From NCBI GenBank assembly GCA_044359885.1, contig JBIKLI010000043.1, positions 1 through 18,080 of the forward strand: a DNA stretch of 18,080 nt. Reading direction: 5' to 3'. The notes beneath the pieces were generated by a model. That model worked only from the letters and a program-made list of their open reading frames with translations. It did not search any database and was not told where the DNA came from. Origin of the DNA: CAIOSQ01 sp044359885 (GTDB taxonomy: Bacteria; Pseudomonadota; Alphaproteobacteria; CACIAM-22H2). This document shows positions 15,649-18,080 of this stretch, piece by piece. Within the stretch, counting starts at the first letter, position 1. Every line of letters starts with the position of its first letter. A program made the position numbers and the translations under genes.

Positions 15649-16605
15649 ATGACCGGACTTCAGACGCCTTTCGTCACCGCCGCCACCGCGGACATCCTGG
15701 CCCGCGCCCGCTCGGCGCCGCCATTCGACTACACGACGATGTCCATGCCCGACGCGCGCGCCCTGTTCGACCGGAACAACGCCTACTGGAACCGGATCGA
15801 CGTGCCGCTCGGCGAGGTCCGGCAGATCGCGATCCCCGGCCCCGCGGGCGCGCTGCGCGCCCGGTTCTATCGCCGCGACGCCGCCGCTAAGGCCACCCCG
15901 GTCCTGCTCTATGTGCATGGTGGCGGCTGGACCTTCGGCAATGTCGATTCGCACGACCGCTGCATGCGCCTGCTGGCCGCCGGCAGCGGGGCGACCGTGA
16001 TCGGGTTCGATTACCGCCTCGCCCCCGAGCATCCCTTCCCGGCCGCGCTCGACGACACGCGGGCCGCGCTGGCCTGGATCCGCCGCGAGGGCGCGGCGCT
16101 CGGCCTCGATGCCGCACGTCTCGCCATCGGCGGCGACTCGGCCGGCGCCAACATCGCGCTGGCGGCGCTGGTGGCGGAACGCGACGCGGGCGCGCCGCCG
16201 CTGGCCGGGGCGACGCTGTTCTACGGCTGCTACGCGCCGGTCCACGACACCGCCAGCCACCGGCGCTTCGGCGGCGGCGACTACCTGCTCACAACCGCCC
16301 GGATGCGATGGTTCTGGCGAAACTATCTGGGCGCGCTTCCCGAGGACACCGCGACGCTGGCGGCACCGTTGCGCGCCGATCTGCACGGCCTGCCGCGGCT
16401 TTTCCTCAACGCGGCCGGTCTGGATCCGCTGCTCGACGACACGATCCTGCTCGCGGACCGTCTGGCCCATGCCGGCACGGCCTACGAGCTGGATCTCATC
16501 CCCGGCACCCTCCATGGCTGCATGCAGCAGACGTCCGAGGAACCCGCGGCCGCATCCGGGCTGACGCGCGCCGCCGCCTATCTGGCCGCCGTGCTGGCGC
16601 GCTGA
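15649..16605 (+). CDS. Alpha/beta hydrolase, hormone-sensitive-lipase-type esterase (family IV)
   Basis: A 318-residue, probably cytoplasmic carboxylesterase-like enzyme with no signal peptide. The HSL-family oxyanion motif is YVHGGGW (88-94). The nucleophile elbow GDSAG places Ser164, and the other triad members fit D259 in AGLDPLLDD and H289 in GTLHG. FDYRLAPEHPFPAALDD (120-136) is the usual conserved block of this family, and the N-terminal cap covers residues 1-55. The catalytic set is complete, so hydrolysis of an ester or lactone is expected; the substrate cannot be read from sequence. The epimerase gene follows after 40 bases on the same strand, which suggests that the hydrolase supplies a substrate for a carbohydrate pathway. 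The upstream leader contains a perfect inverted repeat that may be its control site. Confidence 0.9.
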   Translation: MTGLQTPFVTAATADILARARSAPPFDYTTMSMPDARALFDRNNAYWNRIDVPLGEVRQIAIPGPAGALRARFYRRDAAAKATPVLLYVHGGGWTFGNVDSHDRCMRLLAAGSGATVIGFDYRLAPEHPFPAALDDTRAALAWIRREGAALGLDAARLAIGGDSAGANIALAALVAERDAGAPPLAGATLFYGCYAPVHDTASHRRFGGGDYLLTTARMRWFWRNYLGALPEDTATLAAPLRADLHGLPRLFLNAAGLDPLLDDTILLADRLAHAGTAYELDLIPGTLHGCMQQTSEEPAAASGLTRAAAYLAAVLAR

Positions 16606-16645
16606 CCAGATCGTCCGGCCACACCTGACACGGAGCTTGCGAGCG

Positions 16646-17533
16646 ATGGCGCCCAACCGGATCGGCATCATCTCGATGTTCTATGCCCGGCCCTTCGGGA
16701 CGATGAACCTCGCCATGCTGCCGCGCATGAAGGCGGCCGGCATGGATTTCCTCGAGTTGCTGGTGCCCGAGCCGGGCGAGCTCGACGCCGCCGCGACGCG
16801 CGCCGCGCTGGCGGCGTCGGACCTGGGGGTGGTGCTGGCGGCCCGGGTCAACCTGCAGCGCGACCTTGCCTCGCCGGACGATGCGGCGCATCGCGCCGGC
16901 ATCGCCTATCTGCGCGGCTGCGTGGATGCGGCCGTCGACCTGGGGGCGCGGCTCGTCGGCGGACCGCTCTACGGCGCGCCGCTGGTCTTCGCGGGCCGGG
17001 CCCCCGCGCCGGTCGACGAGGACACGCGCCGGCGCCGCATCGAGCGCGTGGTCGCGGGGCTGCGCGCGGCCAGCGCCTACGCCGCCGACAACGGGGTCGT
17101 TCTCGGGCTGGAGCCGCTGAACCGCTTCGAGACCGACATCGCCAACACCACGCGCCACGGCCTCGACCTCGTCGAGGCGGTCGGGTCGCCGGCGCTGGGG
17201 CTGATGCTCGACACGTTCCACATGAACATGGAGGATCCCGATCCCGGCGACGCGATCCGGCGCGCCGGGAACCGGCTGGTCCATTTCCAGGCGAACGAGA
17301 ACCATCGCGGCTTCGTCGGATCGGGCCATGTCGACTGGCCGGGCGTGGCCCGGGCACTGGCGGCGGTCGGCTATCGCGGTCCGATCACGCTCGAGCCCTT
17401 CCGGCGCGACGACGAACGGCCGGGCGTGCCGCTGGCGCAATGGCGCGCGCCGGTCCGCGACCAGGATGACGAGCTCGCGGCCAGTGCGTCTTTCCTGCGC
17501 GCGACGCTGGCAAGCGCCTGGAGCGGGCGATGA
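16646..17533 (+). CDS. Sugar phosphate isomerase/epimerase, tagatose/psicose 3-epimerase-like TIM barrel
   Basis: A 295-residue xylose-isomerase-like TIM barrel (AP endonuclease family 2 fold). The metal and catalytic residues expected for ketose 3-epimerases can be placed: E156 in GLEPLNRFE, D189 in LMLDTFHMN, H213 in VHFQANENHRGF and E250 in ITLEPF. The spacing of the first two equals that of known D-tagatose and D-psicose 3-epimerases. GPLYGAP (106-112) is also typical. The ATG has GGAG ten bases upstream; an in-frame TTG three codons earlier is less likely. It overlaps the next gene by ATGA, so the epimerase and the oxidoreductase are surely co-translated. The precise sugar or polyol is unknown; hydroxypyruvate isomerase is a less likely alternative because of the NRFE motif. 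Confidence 0.88.
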   Translation: MAPNRIGIISMFYARPFGTMNLAMLPRMKAAGMDFLELLVPEPGELDAAATRAALAASDLGVVLAARVNLQRDLASPDDAAHRAGIAYLRGCVDAAVDLGARLVGGPLYGAPLVFAGRAPAPVDEDTRRRRIERVVAGLRAASAYAADNGVVLGLEPLNRFETDIANTTRHGLDLVEAVGSPALGLMLDTFHMNMEDPDPGDAIRRAGNRLVHFQANENHRGFVGSGHVDWPGVARALAAVGYRGPITLEPFRRDDERPGVPLAQWRAPVRDQDDELAASASFLRATLASAWSGR

Positions 17534-18080
17534 GGATCGGCTGGATCGGCTGCGGCCGGCATGCGGGCGAGATGCTGCTGCCGCAACTGACGCGCTACGA
17601 CGTCCGTCTCGCCGCGATCTGCGACATCGACGAGGCGAACCGCACGCGGATCGGCGCGCGCTACGGCGTGCCCGCGGCGGCGCGTTTCGCCGACGCCGAC
17701 GCGATGCTGGATGCCGGCGGGCTCGACGCGGTCGGCATGGCGGTCGGACCCCGCCAGCATCGCGACTTCGCGCTCGCAGCCCTGGCGCGCGGGCTGCACG
17801 TGTTCATGGAGAAGCCGGCCGGAGCGGATGCCGCCGACGCGCGTGCCGTCGCCGAGGCGGCACGGCGCGCGGGACGGCAGGTCGTGGTCGGCTTCATGAA
17901 GCGCCATTCGACCGCCAACCGGATCGCCATCAACCATGTGCGCGGCTTCGCGCGCCGCGCGAGCTTCCTCGGCGAGTACATGACCGCGCCGACCTATTTC
18001 GCCGGCGACCCCGATTATTCCGGGTTCTTCCTGCATCACTGCGTCCACTATCTCGACCTCGTGCCGCATCTGATGGGACG
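17530..18080 (+). CDS. Gfo/Idh/MocA-family NAD(P)-dependent oxidoreductase, 3' end cut by the window
   Basis: The first 183 residues of a sugar or polyol dehydrogenase-type protein; family members are usually 330-390 residues. The Rossmann nucleotide loop is GWIGCGRHAG (4-13), with CDID (31-34) closing the dinucleotide site. The signature EKPAG (94-98), whose Lys contacts the substrate, is present, as is the start of the C-terminal alpha/beta domain with VVGFMKRHS (119-127) and HHCVHYLDLVPH (169-180). The His residues are at positions where the family keeps its catalytic His. The ATG lies in the stop of the epimerase gene (ATGA). An NAD(P)-linked oxidation or reduction at a sugar carbon, coupled with epimerisation by its neighbour, is the natural inference. 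Confidence 0.9.
   Translation, partial: MRIGWIGCGRHAGEMLLPQLTRYDVRLAAICDIDEANRTRIGARYGVPAAARFADADAMLDAGGLDAVGMAVGPRQHRDFALAALARGLHVFMEKPAGADAADARAVAEAARRAGRQVVVGFMKRHSTANRIAINHVRGFARRASFLGEYMTAPTYFAGDPDYSGFFLHHCVHYLDLVPHLMG

Noticed and set aside
15424..16671. A 415-codon minus-strand open frame opposite the hydrolase
   Set aside because: It is antisense shadow coding that runs through the repeat-rich intergenic region, has no recognisable domain and lies opposite a complete HSL-type gene.

Overview
The window reads as chromosomal DNA of a high-GC alphaproteobacterium, most like Rhodospirillales and relatives. This rests on gene order (rpmH-rnpA-yidD-yidC-engB-argB on one side, dapD-dapE and def-fmt-truA on the other), a DUF2336 protein, a CtrA-type TTAA-N7-TTAA box, and very G+C-rich codon use. 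Coding density is very high. I see no tRNA, rRNA, CRISPR array, insertion sequence or phage gene, and no gene-free stretch above 300 bases.

Layout. (1) Positions 33-3051, minus strand: a periplasmic gamma-glutamyltransferase followed by an RlmI-type PUA/SAM RNA methyltransferase. (2) Positions 3204-7507, plus strand: a clear promoter drives rpmH, rnpA, yidD, yidC, engB and argB. These are ribosomal protein L34, the RNase P protein, two membrane-insertion factors, a ribosome-assembly GTPase and an arginine-biosynthesis kinase, packed with 4-base overlaps or short gaps. (3) Positions 7452-10405, minus strand: a two-gene module of a PAS/GAF/GGDEF diguanylate cyclase and a DUF2336 protein, sharing an ATGA overlap. 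Upstream lies a textbook CtrA-type site in an AT-rich island. The module overlaps the end of argB tail to tail by 56 bases. (4) Positions 10592-13201, plus strand: dapD and dapE (succinylase route to diaminopimelate and lysine) and an unrecognised five-helix membrane protein. (5) Positions 13207-15414, minus strand: def, fmt and truA, for N-terminal formyl-Met handling and tRNA pseudouridylation. (6) Positions 15649-18080, plus strand: an HSL-type alpha/beta hydrolase, a tagatose/psicose-epimerase-like TIM barrel and a Gfo/Idh/MocA oxidoreductase that runs off the edge. This looks like a small catabolic operon of unknown substrate.

Most of the window is conserved housekeeping. The parts that merit a second look are the putatively CtrA-controlled c-di-GMP/DUF2336 module with a possible hairpin over its start region, the control region between def and the hydrolase (11-bp direct repeats 21 bp apart, and a perfect 10-bp inverted repeat), and the sugar-catabolism-like operon at the right edge.
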